DNA from: Macquaria australasica
Lineage: Eukaryota; Chordata; Actinopteri; Centrarchiformes; Percichthyidae
Direction: 5' to 3'
DNA: 64,000 bases
NCBI GenBank assembly: GCA_005408345.1
Contig: SEMN01000020.1
Location: 1,679,501-1,743,500 of the forward strand
This document shows, in pieces, positions 24,513 through 37,194 of the stretch. How positions within the stretch are numbered: the first letter of the stretch is position 1; each line of letters opens with the position of its first letter. A program made the translations under genes and the position numbers. The notes under the pieces are model-generated. The model was not told where the DNA came from. It worked only from the letters and a program-made list of their open reading frames with translations, and did not search any database.

Positions 24513-26086
24513 AACATTTCTTTAAAGTGTTGCCTTTTAATTTGACTTGAAGGTTTTGTAGCAGCTCTGATTCACAGTCAAGCTAAATGATGTCTCTGGT
24601 TATCTGATCAGCAATTAAAACCCCTCTTGAAGTTTCGCACTGTAAGCCCCTTCTCCTGCTATCCACGCTGCTCTCCTTGCACTTTACCAGTAACTCGTGT
24701 TTTGTGTGTAGTCTGTGCCAAGTGATAGTTTTGCAATACAACAATACAATTACTTACTTAAAAATGTTTTGATCTGTTGAGTCTTGGTAGTATAATGGGC
24801 ATAGTTCTTAAATCTTTCTACACCTACTTATAAATGACTCTCCTTTGCTATTTCACTGCTAGTAATCCACTGTCCTGGTATTAGTTCACTGAAAAACATT
24901 GCCCTAACGTACTTCAACAGCTATATATATTCATAAAAAGGAAAAAGAATTTGCAAGCCTCTGTTTTCCATGCTACAGCCCTGCCAAATTGTAGTTTAAA
25001 AGTGATGTTTTATGGCTTATTACATGAACACTGGCTTGACCTAAGCTGAAAGGTGCTCACATTAGTATTGTTCTCATGTTTGTGTTTGATTGTGGCCCTT
25101 TAATTTGACAGCTAGGTGGCACCACAGGCACAGTATGCATTATATGAAGGCGACCACCTGAACTCAGAATCAGTATTTTATAAAGAACATGAGCCACAGC
25201 GAACTAGACTTGTGCGATCCAAACATGTACTCACTATTTAACATTGATGTTGAGACTCTATTTCCATTGTTCCTCATGTTTCCTTCCTACATTTTTTACT
25301 AGTCAGAAAATCAAACTCCTATATGCACAATATCAAGGGAGGATCTGCTTTTGCTTGCCTGCACCTTTTTTTTTTTTCATATCAAATAATTTGGGACCTC
25401 ATGACTACCATGGCCATTTGTCTTAACCGCTAATACTCAGTTCTGTCATAGGTGAGCTATGCATTGTGAATCTTGGACCTGTGCATATTTGTGTAAGGTA
25501 ATTTAGACATACTTGTAGGCCTGTACAGTTGAATGTATGGGCTTTTGTTATCTTTGTTTTGTGTCATTCACTGAGCCAAAATCAGCACACGCTCTTGATG
25601 GGGAAATGGCATTGCTACATCAATGCGAGTGGAATTTAGCATGATGGAAGATTAAGTGGGGAGAGTCTGGATGTTGAAGTGTGGAGATGGTGCTGTTGTC
25701 TCATTTGAGTGATTCTGTAGCTTTAAGTCAAACAGAAACAAAGGGAGCAGACTTTTGTGGGACACAAGTTGTATCATTTTCAGCTGAAATGAGACTCCCT
25801 CTTTGATTTTGTTCTTAAATCATAACCTTTTCTTAAGACTCCTGTCACATGTCATAACATACTGTACATCCCTTTTTACAGCCATATTTTCATTCTGTTG
25901 ATTGTGAAGTACACAGGGAGAATAATACAAAACATTTTGGGAGAAAAAAGTTTAAAAAAACAAAACAAAAAAACAAACATTGTAAATATCACATTGAAAA
26001 AAAGAGATCTACTTAAATTGTACTGTACTTTCTAAAACCCATATGAAAATGTATCTACAATTTGTAGATATGTGTACTTTTGATTT

Positions 26087-26092
26087 AATAAA
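26087..26092 (+). terminator. Candidate rab8a poly(A) signal
   Basis: AATAAA in TTTAATAAAATAAG, followed by AC- and T-rich sequence. Confidence 0.45.
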
Positions 26093-26723
26093 ATAAGATT
26101 ATAAAACTTCACATTCACTGTCCTCTTTGGCCGGCTGTCAGAGGAAACTTCACAGTCAGTTCACCCTGTGCTCCCACAATGGAGCTTGACTGCTTTCATG
26201 ACAAATGGCTCTCCTTTTAAAGTTGTATTGGCCCGCTATGACCCACTGGAATATTCTGCCATTTGTTTCTTTTATAGTCTGCTGTAACTGAACCCCTTCA
26301 GATACAAAACACAAATCTACTGTTGATGGTCATAACTAATGAGCCTTGTCTTGATGGATTGGTTGATGCCACCACCCGAGCTGCAGTCACACCATGACTG
26401 GTGTTCTTTTGTGCATTTGCAATAATAAAAGAAAGACTGGATGTGGACTCAGTATGTTAGTACAAGTCCAACAAATCCAAGCTGTTTACGGTAATGCTCC
26501 CATTAAAGACAAGACAGTTCATGTTACTCACAGTATTTACTCTGAATGCTAAATGTCTTTTGGTTACTGTTTTTTTTTTTTACAAAATAAAACAAGCAAA
26601 AAAGATGATTTGTGGTTTCTGGTTCAAATGTCAGGATTTCCCCGCTTTCCAGACATTATGCAGTATTGTAAGTCCATCCTTAGGTGCTGTTCAAATGAAG
26701 AAAAGCACGATTGCTTCATTTCT

Positions 26724-29700
26724 TTATATCCTTATGTGGAAGGTGCTGTGAACAGAAATTAGAAGAGTTGTGGTTTGATTTCCTGATTAGAAGTCAAGGT
26801 TAAAAACAAATGTAAGTAGGTAAATGCACACTAGATTACAATTATTGGTAGAAAAAATAAATGTTTTTATGTGTTGTTTGTAGGTCGGTTTACCCTTCAT
26901 TATGGTAAATGGTTACCATTGGCCTACCTGAGGAAGTCTGGAGCTCGCACAATCATGTGCTGGAAGTCCTCCAGTGACAGACGTCCGTCGTTGTCCAGGT
27001 CGGCCTCATCTATCACCTTCTCACACACCATTCTCACCTCGTCTTCTGTCAGCTCGTTACGGGTCAGTTTGTTCAGCGTCTTCTCCAGGTCTGACTTGCA
27101 GATGAAGTCATCGTTGTTGAAATCTGCAGAAAATGGAAAAGGAGGAAATAGCTGGAGGTGACATGATTGGTCATTCTATTAGTCGAGTAACTATTTTGAT
27201 GATCAATTAATCATTCAAGTCATTTTTCAAGCAAAAATACTCAAAATGCATTGCTTCCTGCTTCTCAAATGTGATAGTTTGCTTGTTTTCTTTGTATTCT
27301 ATGATATTAAACTAAATATCTTTAGGTTTTGGACTAATGTGGTCAGACAAAACAAGCTATTTGAACATGTTGACTTGGGCTTTAGGACATTTTTCAGTAT
27401 TTTCTGACATTTTAAGGACCAAACAATTTAATAAACAGATACATCAATAATGAAGATAATTGTTAGTTGCAGCCGTAGAGACATCCTTCATATTTTCTGA
27501 ATGAATTCCCAAATAGGGTAACATGTTGATACCTATTTTTGCAGCTGATATTTTGTGACAACATTCAATGTATTCAAATTGGACTTCTTGCAAAATAAAA
27601 TTGCATAAACTCTTTGTTTTCCCCAAACTACGATGTTAGTATCACGTTAAACTAATATATTGATGTATACTTAAGGCAATTATTAAACATATTTCTTAAG
27701 CCTTACATATTCACCTCTTTCATTAGAGAGGTCACTTCAGGTGTCTGAGCCCATGAATCCTCATCAGTCTTGTTCATCATCACACAACTGGGCTTTTACA
27801 GTATGTCACCTTCCTTGGTTTTTCTTCTCTGATGGTCTGAATAATGAATGAAAAGTTTCCTTGACCCATGACCATGGCGATGTGTATGTAACTTCTTCAT
27901 CTATCAGCGTTTGTTAATTAGGGGAGACCCTATTGCTGAGCACAAACCGGGCTTTGACAAGCTCTTAGCCTCAATAATGGGCTAGTTAATCATTTATAAC
28001 ATTCCATGCACCATCCGTCATGCTTACAAATCCCCTCGCCATGCTTTCATGTGCTTGTAACCGTATTGAAATTAAAAAGATGTTTCATCTACTGCTATTG
28101 AACTTACTTGGGGAGAAAGTTTATAGTTAAAATTTTAGGGATTTAATTATTTTGTTGGACAAAAGTGTGGCCTATTTAAAGTGCTTCTTTACACTCAGTT
28201 ACACATGTTAACCCTAATCTTTTGTTTGAGGTCCTGAAGGCCCTTAACATAGTGTTTTATCACCATGATATTTTGTGACTTTTCCTAATTTTATGATATT
28301 TACTTTAATTTGATTTTGATCAGATTCCTTTACAGAAAATTATGTGTTATTTCTGTTTGACCCCACCTGGTTAATTACAATGGAAATTCATATGCTCTCT
28401 ATCTGTGATTAGTGTTAACAGTACTTTACACACAGCCCTACCCGGCCCAAATTCAAATTCTAAATAAGTCTATTTGAATTTCTCTTATTAGAGTTATACA
28501 GTATAACCATTTGTTGGAAAGAGGTCTAACAGATCTCAAATATAAGTACTTAAGTGACTATGTAGGTTAACATACTGTACATCTCTCTGTCTGTGAATGA
28601 CTTTTTGGCCAACAAAAGGCATATTTGTTAATACATAGTGCATATATCATATAAAACATGAGATGTTTTCTTATTTGGTGTACTATGAATGCTTTATGTT
28701 CATTTCTGTATTTTGTCTCCTTCATCACATGCTGAAGCTCAGTTTGTGGCAAAGAGAAGGGTTACCGCTTTAATACTTTTCTACATACTGGGTTTTAATA
28801 AGATCAGAAGAAAAGCGGTTATTTAAAGGGAAAAAATGTTAATTTCAATTATTATTATTATTATTTTACATATATATCTGTGGGATCTGATCTGTGGGAC
28901 CACAATCAATAAGGAAATAAAGCCAATCTCAACAAAATACAATGAAAATTGGAACTCCTTGATATGATTTTTTTTTTTTTAATTGTACCACTTCTTCTGA
29001 TGTTTTACCATAAATTTTGAAAGCGTAGTAGGCCTTGAGATCACGCGGCGCCATCTCACTCAGGACTGAAAACATGTCCAAGAAGTCGTCCAGTGTCATG
29101 TTTCCCTCTCCATCCTCAGAGAAAACCTCAGCGATCCTCTGACGAAATGGGTTGTCCTGGACAGAGGGGACACCAGTACTTCTGTAGCAGTCTGATAAAA
29201 CGTCTGTAAACAATTCAGTGCGGTTAAATCATACAGAACTATGAACTGGTGCTTGTTGGATTTGCTCCGAGATTCTGTGTTTTTCATCTCATGTCTTATT
29301 TTTTTTTTCTAATGAGAATTCAAGTAAGCTATAAAATTGTCAAGGAATAATGCATGATGAGGGAAAGTATAGTCTTCACAACTCTCCCTTTCTCAGGAAA
29401 TGTCAGTGACCAGCGTGTTAACACACCTGTTTATCTTGCTGTCATTGTGTAAAGAGCCATATAAATGACCCATTTCCAACAAATGTGCCCTGAGGGACTC
29501 ACCAGCATCCTTCAAGTTTAAAAGAGTCGGGTAACATATAACCTTTCAAAGAATTCTGTCGATTAGTTGGCCATTAATTATGGATTGGGAACACAGGGAG
29601 AGAGCGGGTCTGCAGGGTGTGTGTGGACCAGTGGGTCTACCTTCAGCTCTGGCATGCTGCCAATCAGCTCATATGGTAACTTCACATCTGGGTGGTTGGT

Positions 29701-30876
29701 GTAGTCAAGGGGAACGAGCTGCGGTGCCAAATCCCGATAGCGGTCGAACAGTCTAGGAAAGGTTTAAAAAAATTTACTTTCAATATTACATTACAAGATG
29801 TCTTCTGTGTTATGTAGTTGTGTATTTTAGTGGGGCAATTGGCAGCTGAGAAAAGTTAAGTTAGAAAACTCCTACTATTCAGCTGGAGTCTATTTTTCTC
29901 TATCGTGGTCAACACTGAAAACACTGAAAGATGAGTTTCAGTACAGTAAGTTCTGAAAGCAAGATTTTAAATACCATGTGATCTCAATGGTAGCCAGCCA
30001 CACACTAGGAGGACAGGTCTCCTGATACTGTAGTTTAGAGTTACAGTGTAGTATTGTGCAGAACGGAACAGAAATAACAGCTGTGTTACACCAGCAATGA
30101 CACAAATATATTAAGATTTAGTACCATTTTGGTATCAGTGAAATCATTTGCTCACCTGAGAATTTCTTTTCTTGTAAAATATGTACAGTCCTGCAAATAC
30201 AATGAGATCATGGCAGGAAAGGGAAGTTATTGCAAAGAACATTATGATGCAGCTGTTCTTATACAGTCCGGTGCTAAATGACAGTGGTGGAAGAAGTATG
30301 CATATAGTTACTTAAGTAATAGCAGCAATATCACACTGTTAAAATACTCCAGTACAAATAAAAGTCATGCATTTTAAAACATATTTAAGTATCAAAAGTA
30401 ATAGTACTCATGAAGAATGGCCCTTGTAAGTGTTGTGTTGTTATATTATTGGTCCATGGTTATTGATGCATTAACATCTAAACATCTAGTTAACTATATA
30501 CTTTTGAGTAGTTTCTATAAAAATGCTTCATATATTTTTAAGTTAATCATGTGTTTTTGTGTAAAATCTTAATCTTAAATGTAACTAGTAACTATAGCTA
30601 TGACGTAAATGTAGGAAAGCTTTGACTTAGTTCAACATGACCCTGAAGGGTGCACCACATGACCCTGGATCTTCATCTTTGTGTTAATAAGAAGTATAAT
30701 AGGTACAAAGAACAAGTGTATCAACCTTGTTTAAAGATGCCGGTAGCTAGTACTGATAAGAGAAGCACCATTAGAGTGAGCGAGGCTAATCGTCTCATTC
30801 AGAAAGAAACGGGATTGACACCAACCTGATAGGCATCTAGCTGCTGTGCTGTAAAGATGGTCTGTTTATTCCCCAT
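26724..30876 (-). CDS. cib3: Calcium and integrin-binding family member 3
   Basis: EF-hand protein of the CIB family; CIB2/CIB3 act with TMC channels in hair-cell mechanotransduction. Six exons: 30826-30876, 30156-30190, 29641-29752, 29009-29156, 26928-27123, 26724-26745; total 564 bp, 187 residues, equal to human CIB3. The start MGNKQTIFTAQQLDAYQ has the N-myristoylation glycine. EF3 (DFNNDDFICKSD) and EF4 (DLDNDGRLSLED) keep calcium ligands. PYELIGSMPELKDNPFRQRI and APRDLKAYYAFKIY are CIB3- rather than CIB2-like. The last exon carries only STFHIRI (its first codon split) plus stop. The first intron donor is an unusual GTTGGT. Minus orientation after rab8a agrees with human synteny. Confidence 0.93.
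27175..27476 (-). repeat. Non-autonomous transposon-like repeat, copy 3 (in cib3 intron)
   Basis: Inverted relative to copies at 13940 and 24280: starts TTAGTCGAGTAACTATTTTG and ends AATTGTTAGTTGCAGCC. Internal text such as GTGGTCAGACAAAACAAGC and TTTTGGACTAATG corresponds to the reverse of the other copies. Confidence 0.65.
30282..30615 (+). repeat. Transposon-like repeat starting CAGTGGTGGAAGAAGTAT
   Basis: Starts with a typical fish element terminus and continues TTACTTAAGTAATAGCAGC and CAAATAAAAGTCATGCATTT. The 3' part is missing. Shares its middle with 20395-20760. Lies in cib3 intron 1. Confidence 0.65.
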
Positions 30877-33120
30877 GTCTGAGCGCGCAAACACCAAGCC
30901 TCAGGTCCATCGCTGCTCCAACATCCGAGTGCTTTTTTAGGGTGTATGGATATGTAAGATATGAAATACTGGGACAAAAGGAAGCCAGAGCCAAAGAGGA
31001 GATCAGGTGTCGGGCTGCCACGGGGCCCTTTGGTCCCCATTATAATGGCAGCATTTCATCGTTTTCTCCATTGTGAATAGCAGCCCCTTTGACAATGAAT
31101 AAGGGCTGTCGTCCAGCATCATGCCAAGTGGTATCAACCCCCTTTAGTGCCACTCTATGGCCAACGCCTCGGTCACTGCTCAGGTTACACTCTTTAGAGA
31201 CAGGGTTTTGTAGTGGGCAAATAGACTTTTTGATGGGAGACAAGCTTTGTTTCAGCTGAGAACTCGATTAATGGATATTTGTCCAGTTGTTGAGGTAGGT
31301 ATTACAGGTATCTATCTGACTTTAGACTAAACTTGAAAATGTATTTATCAAGAATAATGAGTGGCGAGCATGACTTGACGCACTGCAATCAAACTGTTTT
31401 TGTTAGAATGTTTTTCAGCAGTGTTTTCTGTATTGACTTCATTGCATTTGGTATTTCCTCTGGATGAATCAGTCATTTGATAGACACACTGACATGTTGA
31501 CCTTTGTTTATATTCCTCTAAGGGATTTGCCTGGGCTTTGCTCTGCAATCCAATAACATGACAGCCAGAGATATAAAATACTTCATCTTTCCTGGAGAGC
31601 TGTTGTAGCAAATGCTACAGATGTTGGTGCTTCCTCTCATCACCTCCAGTCTGATTACAGGTTAGATTCCCGGGACGTTACATTCAAGTGACCCCACACA
31701 TGCATCTGGGTGGCTACACTTATTTATTGTAATAAGTCTTACAACAACCATGAGTGCATTCTTAGCATGGTTTTCTGTGTTGGGAAGGAGGCTCCGGGCC
31801 CCAAACCATGGCAGTTGTGGCCTTATTTTTAGTAATCACACTACATATACACAGTAAATTAAACATGTGATATCACCCTCCACATCACCAACATTCTCAG
31901 TCAAACCTACCTTGCCAAGAAAATGTTTGATCCAGTGATGTTAGCCGCTAACAGTTTAACAGCATTTTCTGCCTTTTCCCACCACATTTGCTGAGGGGGA
32001 CAGAATATTAGAAATTTCCTCAATATAACACAATCCAAAACAGCAACACCACCACTAACTAAAGCCTAATGTTATAAGCTTCACAGAGGTGGGATTTATT
32101 GGTATTGGATTGCATTAAATTGGCATGTATCAGCATACTGTATGTCTCAGTTTGAGTTTTACTATTTGAAATGATGAAACTACTGTACAGTATGTTCATG
32201 TATGCTCAAGTACAGTGTGTATGTGTGTGTTTAACATATGAAAATGTCTTCCTTGAATTGGCATGATGCAACAGTGCATGTCAAACATACGTCATGTCAT
32301 ACGTTGCAACTTCTTCTCATTTCAGGCATGCCATCTGTGGACAGGAAGGCTTTTGGGGAAATGGGGATGCAGGCTCTCTGCTATTACCCAATAACTACCC
32401 TCATTGCTGCGTTCACTGGGGTCCTAGTTGTTTGCAGCCAGGGAAATCACCCAGGAACACCTCAGCGTCCTCTGGTGGTGAAGTAGAGGTTGTGCAGACT
32501 AATGTCTCACTACTCAGTCATTTACTTTTGCCTTTGTAACCATGAGCAGGATCTCAAGTGTTGTGTGATCATTTCAATCACAAATGTGCAGCATTTTGTG
32601 AGAAATTGCTACAATATTTAAAAATAGTAAGGCCTCTGGGATAAATATACTTATTTGGTGGAGCTTTTTCGGAGGGAATACACACCCTGTGTATCCCCAT
32701 GTTGACATCAACTTGTCTTTCCTCCTGACAGACGAGGTCTCTTATAAGCGATAACATAACTGCAAGGTAGATGGAGGTAGACATTGCTTCTGAATCAAAT
32801 TCTTGTAGGTAGAAAACTGTGGTCATTGGAGAAGATTGCTAGCATTCCTCCAATTTTATCTTTTTTTTTTGTGTGGAAATACTGGTGGGATTGGGCTGAA
32901 TTGTTGTAGCAACAGTTGTGAAGGTTGGTTAATTACTGCAGTTGCAGGATTGCAAATTAATGGAAGGACAATTTTGACCAAATGTTGACCATTTTGATAG
33001 CTAAATATTTTGTTGTTCTGTCATAATCAATAACACTTCAGTTTAGATCTTCTTGTAATAATGTCACAATTTGAGTGAAAAGTATTTAGCAAATAAATTC
33101 ACTCTATAATCTTTTGTTTA
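30877..33120. other. Intergenic between cib3 and admp
   Basis: No coding exon recognised. It includes the upstream region of cib3. At 32468-32480 CCTCTGGTGGTG, read on the minus strand, is one base off a CTCF core. The open frames here lack family similarity. Confidence 0.5.
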
Positions 33121-33125
33121 CACCA

Positions 33126-33131
33126 TTTATT
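33126..33131 (-). terminator. admp poly(A) signal
   Basis: AATAAA on the minus strand, about 240 bp beyond the admp stop codon, followed by a T/GT-rich segment. Confidence 0.55.
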
Positions 33132-33371
33132 CTGTGTAATAATTCACAACAGAAAACATAAAATATACACATTTACATCTTTCACAGGATATCACTTCTA
33201 TCACTGCCATATATTATAATTTATGGATATTTACATATATTACAATGCCACATATGGGACTCTGCACATTAGGCATTAGTTGGGCAGTTGGCTATCTATG
33301 TACCAAAACCCTGATTTACATGGTATTTTGTATGAATATCTGTGCAGCCCAACACCAGTGACTAGTTGATG

Positions 33372-35357
33372 TCAGTGGCAGCCGCAGCTTCCAGCCACCA
33401 TGTCATTATACTGTTTCAGCACCACATTCTCATCATCATCGAAGTAGAGCAGGTTGATGGAGAAGAGCTTGTCGGGCACGCAGCACGGCATATCGATGCC
33501 TTTGATGAGCTTCAGGGCGTTGATGATGGACTGGACGGTGGCATGGTTGGTCGGCCTCATGTTCTGACCCAGGGGGAAGGGGCAGGAGCCTTTGCAGTGG
33601 TAAGCGTTGTAGCCCCGGGGAGACACAATCCAGCCCGACCAGCCGATCTCCTCGAAGTCGACATAGAGGGGCAGGCGCTGGCAGGGCAAAGACACGCCTT
33701 CCTCCTCGCTGTAGTCCAGAGAGCGGGCACTGCGGGAGGGACCTGACATGGGGGCCTGCGGCAGGCTGGAAGTGGCTGTGGTATCATTTGGGTCTGGTGA
33801 AGGAAAAAAAGAGCATTTTGTTAGAAAATACATTTATACAGTTATGTTTTATGAGCCATAGCAGGTCCCCAAAATGCAATGTTGAGCTATGTTGTGGGTG
33901 AATTGGGATACAGCAGGTCCTCTAAAGTGAAAGCACCATTTGGGATCTTTAATTTTTCTAAATATTTATGTCAGATTTTCCTTTAGAAATGTGTCTGATA
34001 ACTAATAAACTGATAACTGGTAAAATAATGTGTTTGTGCAGTATAAAATGTACAAAGATTGGTTGGAGATGTTGATGGCCACAGAAATTTGTGATGAAAG
34101 AAGTGAGGAGAAGACAAGAAGAGAGCGTTGGGGGCAGGGTTTCCCCTAGGCCCCATAATTCTTATCTACACCCCTGCTCATCTGGAGTAAGACCACAAAA
34201 ATACCTGAACTGTGTATTTTTACTATCATTGGGTTTAACCTGATCAGTAAAATCACATTAAAGCTGACACAAGGCTCACCTATGCTTTCAAGAGTAGTAG
34301 AGCGGCGGCCATCGTCAGTGAAGAGGACCAACATGGGCTGTTTGCTCTGGTGGTGGCTGCGCCCGGAAGCAAAGCGGATCAGTTTCATATCCATCTGGCT
34401 TCCTCCCAGGGTCCGAACCACCACGTGGAGCCCCAGGTTGCTGCCTTCATCTACCATCCAGGAGCGGACCTTCGTGGAGATATTCACATTGGTCAATTAA
34501 AACACCGAATTCAGGCAGTTATGTTCAGAGTTCACCAACAGAGGTTAATGCAGGCCTTAAAGAGAAGTGGATACTTACTGCTTGTGTAATGGTGAACACC
34601 TCCCAGCCAGCAGAGTGGACTGGGACGAGTCGAGAAGACAGCAACTTCTTCTCCTGTGTGTTGTTGTTTTTGCTGGTGTCAAGCAGCTGATAAACACTAA
34701 CCTGAATCAAACAGAAGGGATGGGGGATTACAGTAATGCCCAAGGGAGAGATGCATTTGGGTGGATTTACTGTATTTCATTAAATTATTCAGTTAACCAT
34801 AATTGTATTTAATGGTACATACCTGGCAGAAATGATGTCTGTTAAATGTCAGTGTTGCCTGAGGTCGCAGCTTGAAAAGATGGAGCTCTGCTGTGAGAAC
34901 CTTTTCAGTTCTGGCAACCGTGGACAAGTTGAACCTGAACTCCACCTGTTCACTGTGCACTGCAATGAAAATTATATCATTAGAGACCAGAACAAACGCG
35001 ACCGTATTTCACTGTCCACAGTACCCAGTAGCAAACGTATGCACGCAGATATGTGATCTTACATTTGTCAAAGAAGCTGCGCACAGTATTCCCCTCCAGA
35101 AGATACGGGTCCTTGGTCACACCGTCCACATCAGCAACCGTGTTGTACAGATCGAGCATGTACTGAGGTGGCTGCTTGTGTCCATGGATGGCAGGGGGGT
35201 CCTCCATCCCGAAAACTTCCAAAAGTCTCTTGATGGCAGCTGAACGGACTTCCTCTGACTCGCTCTCGGCGGTGAAATGGTTCTCCAGATAGTTGAGTGA
35301 AGGCCGTGCAGCGGCGGTGCACACTAAAGTGGCAAAGCTCATCACAAACATCAACAT
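33372..35357 (-). CDS. admp: Anti-dorsalizing morphogenetic protein (BMP-family ligand)
   Basis: Secreted TGF-beta/BMP ligand made in the dorsal organizer, which balances dorsoventral signalling. Exons: 35063-35357, 34823-34959, 34579-34701, 34280-34469, 33372-33793; 1167 bp, 388 residues. The chosen start MLMFVMSFATLVCTAAARP is a signal peptide; an in-frame ATG at 35387 would add 10 residues. The prodomain is residues about 20-272, ending in the furin-type site RSAR. The 116-residue mature part has seven knot cysteines (CQRLPLYVDF, GYNAYHCKGSCPF, PCCVPDKL, GSCGCH) and YFDDDENVVLKQYNDMV as in ADMP. The exon 4 acceptor (CACGAAG) has a weak pyrimidine tract. The neighbour pnhd supports the call. 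Confidence 0.93.
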
Positions 35358-35457
35358 CTCCGAAGCTTGAGTAGGTTCCTGGTGCATCGGTGTCCTCAAG
35401 CCTCACAACCGGCCAGCAACTTGGAGTTGGAGTGACTGCAGGGTCCTGGAAGCTCGA

Positions 35458-35466
35458 CTTTTTATA
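35458..35466 (-). promoter_or_regulatory. admp: admp TATA box
   Basis: TATAAAAAG on the minus strand, about 100 bp upstream of the chosen ATG, placing the transcription start near 35430. Confidence 0.65.
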
Positions 35467-35469
35467 TCA

Positions 35470-37000
35470 AATGCTCCCCTTCACTCTTCAGTGCCCCCAA
35501 AGCCTTGGTAAACAGCAGTAAAGATGCTATTTGGTCGCAAATGTAAATCACCAATCAGCGAATGTAAAGGGAGACTAATGGCGACGTTAACAAGGTGTGA
35601 ACCCGATTGTAGATTTTATTCAAGCCCATTGTCCCCACGTCTGGCAATAAAGGCTCAAATAAACTAAATTCAGCCTTTGAAAAAGCTTGGTACTTATCCA
35701 CGAGTGACTATGATGCGGGATACATTTTTCTCTAGTGTATTATTTTACAGTGGAGGAATGTAAAGAATATGAACAGAATAAACTTGGAGCTGATCTCTTG
35801 AGGAAGTGTACTCACCGTGGGAGGTTAACTGCGCCTAAATGAATCCATTAATTTAGAATAATGGGCACAGTGGCTCAGGTGGAAACCAATTACTTCCATA
35901 AAGAGACGGGTGTCGCTGGCTACAAGTCGCGAGATTTACATAACGGCTTATCCAGTTACGGCTGGATAATCACCAAATTTGCAGTTTTATAAAAGAACTC
36001 CAACTGGACTGATCTCCTGCAATGGAATGAGCTGATGTGGTGCAAGTAAAAGACTTCCATCCAATGATCGTTCATTTTCCCTCATAAAAAGACAATTTTC
36101 TTTATATAATTTACAGAAGTTTGACACAATTATTCCCGAATATAGCTTAGTGTGAATTCCCTAAAGATTTAGGTACAGTGTATTATACTGATAGTAGTTT
36201 GTACAGTCGAAATTTTGAGTCTCGGTACAGAGTTTACCCTTCACCACTTTAGATACAGACATTATAAATTAGACTTATTATTATTACCCTGCGTACAACA
36301 AACAAAGTTATTCTTTAAACTTGGTTATTTTTCATTTATTTCTCAAAGCCAACTCAATTCTTTCCTAGAAAAATCAGAAATGGCTCACTGTACCATTTGG
36401 TTACTTTGATCTTTACGCACAATTACGCACAAGCAAAGGACAGACTGACACTGGAAAAAAGTTTGCTTCCCCCACTGTAATAAACATTTAAGAGATCAAA
36501 GTTTTTTTCTACATGACACCTTGTAAGCAAGTCATAAAACCTCTTCCCTTAGGATGACAGGGAAAAAAAACACGAAAGTGTTGTTTCACACGTTGATATC
36601 AAAATAAGGAGCTACTAAGTACTTGCACGTGTGTTTTTTCAAAGGGACATTTGCGAAATTGGTTGGCTTTTCATGTGCTCCTTTAGATCCTGATACGATT
36701 CAAATGTATTTCAGATTTCATTGATCCGTAGACTGAAAGACAATCTGTCAGGCTTACCAATACTTGCTCTGGTTTTTGTTAAATTAACTTGTTTTCTGAA
36801 CTTAAACCTAAAGTTTATAAACTTATACTAATTACATGTATATAATAATTTAAAAGAGGGCTGCAAAGTCTATTTGCTTTGTGGTGGAATATCTGCAGTG
36901 TAATTAAAGTTTATTTATTAGTAATGTACCTGGGATACCTTTCTAAAATGTTGAAGTTTGTGAAAAATGTGTTGTACAGACAAGTCCTCACAGATTTGTT
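35470..37000. other. admp-pnhd intergenic region, likely cis-regulatory
   Basis: About 1.5 kb between the admp promoter and the pnhd 3' end, with no coding signal. It holds the T-box half site and an exact 8-bp inverted repeat TTATCCAG/CTGGATAA (35948-35955 and 35962-35969) containing two GATA-type cores. Confidence 0.4.
35593..35600 (+). promoter_or_regulatory. T-box half site upstream of admp
   Basis: AGGTGTGA, the consensus Brachyury/T-box half site, about 130 bp upstream of the admp TATA box. T-box factors act in early mesoderm and organizer, so a role is plausible but unproven. Confidence 0.35.
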
Positions 37001-37009
37001 TGTATTAAA

Positions 37010-37015
37010 TTTATT
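37010..37015 (-). terminator. pnhd poly(A) signal
   Basis: AATAAA on the minus strand about 180 bp beyond the pnhd stop codon; a second one lies near 36910-36916. Confidence 0.5.
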
Positions 37016-37194
37016 TACAAAATTATCATTTGTACATATATTACATATAATACAATAATATTTTAGGGTAGTAAATTCTTGAACAAATGTTATAGTATTT
37101 GGCGGGGTCATCATTTGGCTACAGCTACTGTGAATTCAAGCTTTTCCACTCCGAGAAGGGACTGGAAGTTGTTTTCCAGTGGGAGGCGCAGAGT

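Larger units (their letters stand above)
23265..26095 (+). other. rab8a: Probable long 3' UTR of rab8a
   Basis: No coding exon is visible between the rab8a stop and the cib3 3' end. The most convincing poly(A) signal is AATAAA at 26087-26092; shorter transcripts could end at earlier A-rich hexamers. It includes a repeat at 24280-24512. The length of about 2.8 kb is an inference from signal position. Confidence 0.45.

Noticed and set aside
33366..33746. 126-codon plus-strand open frame
   Set aside because: It is the exact antisense of the admp mature-domain exon, so a shadow of real coding sequence.
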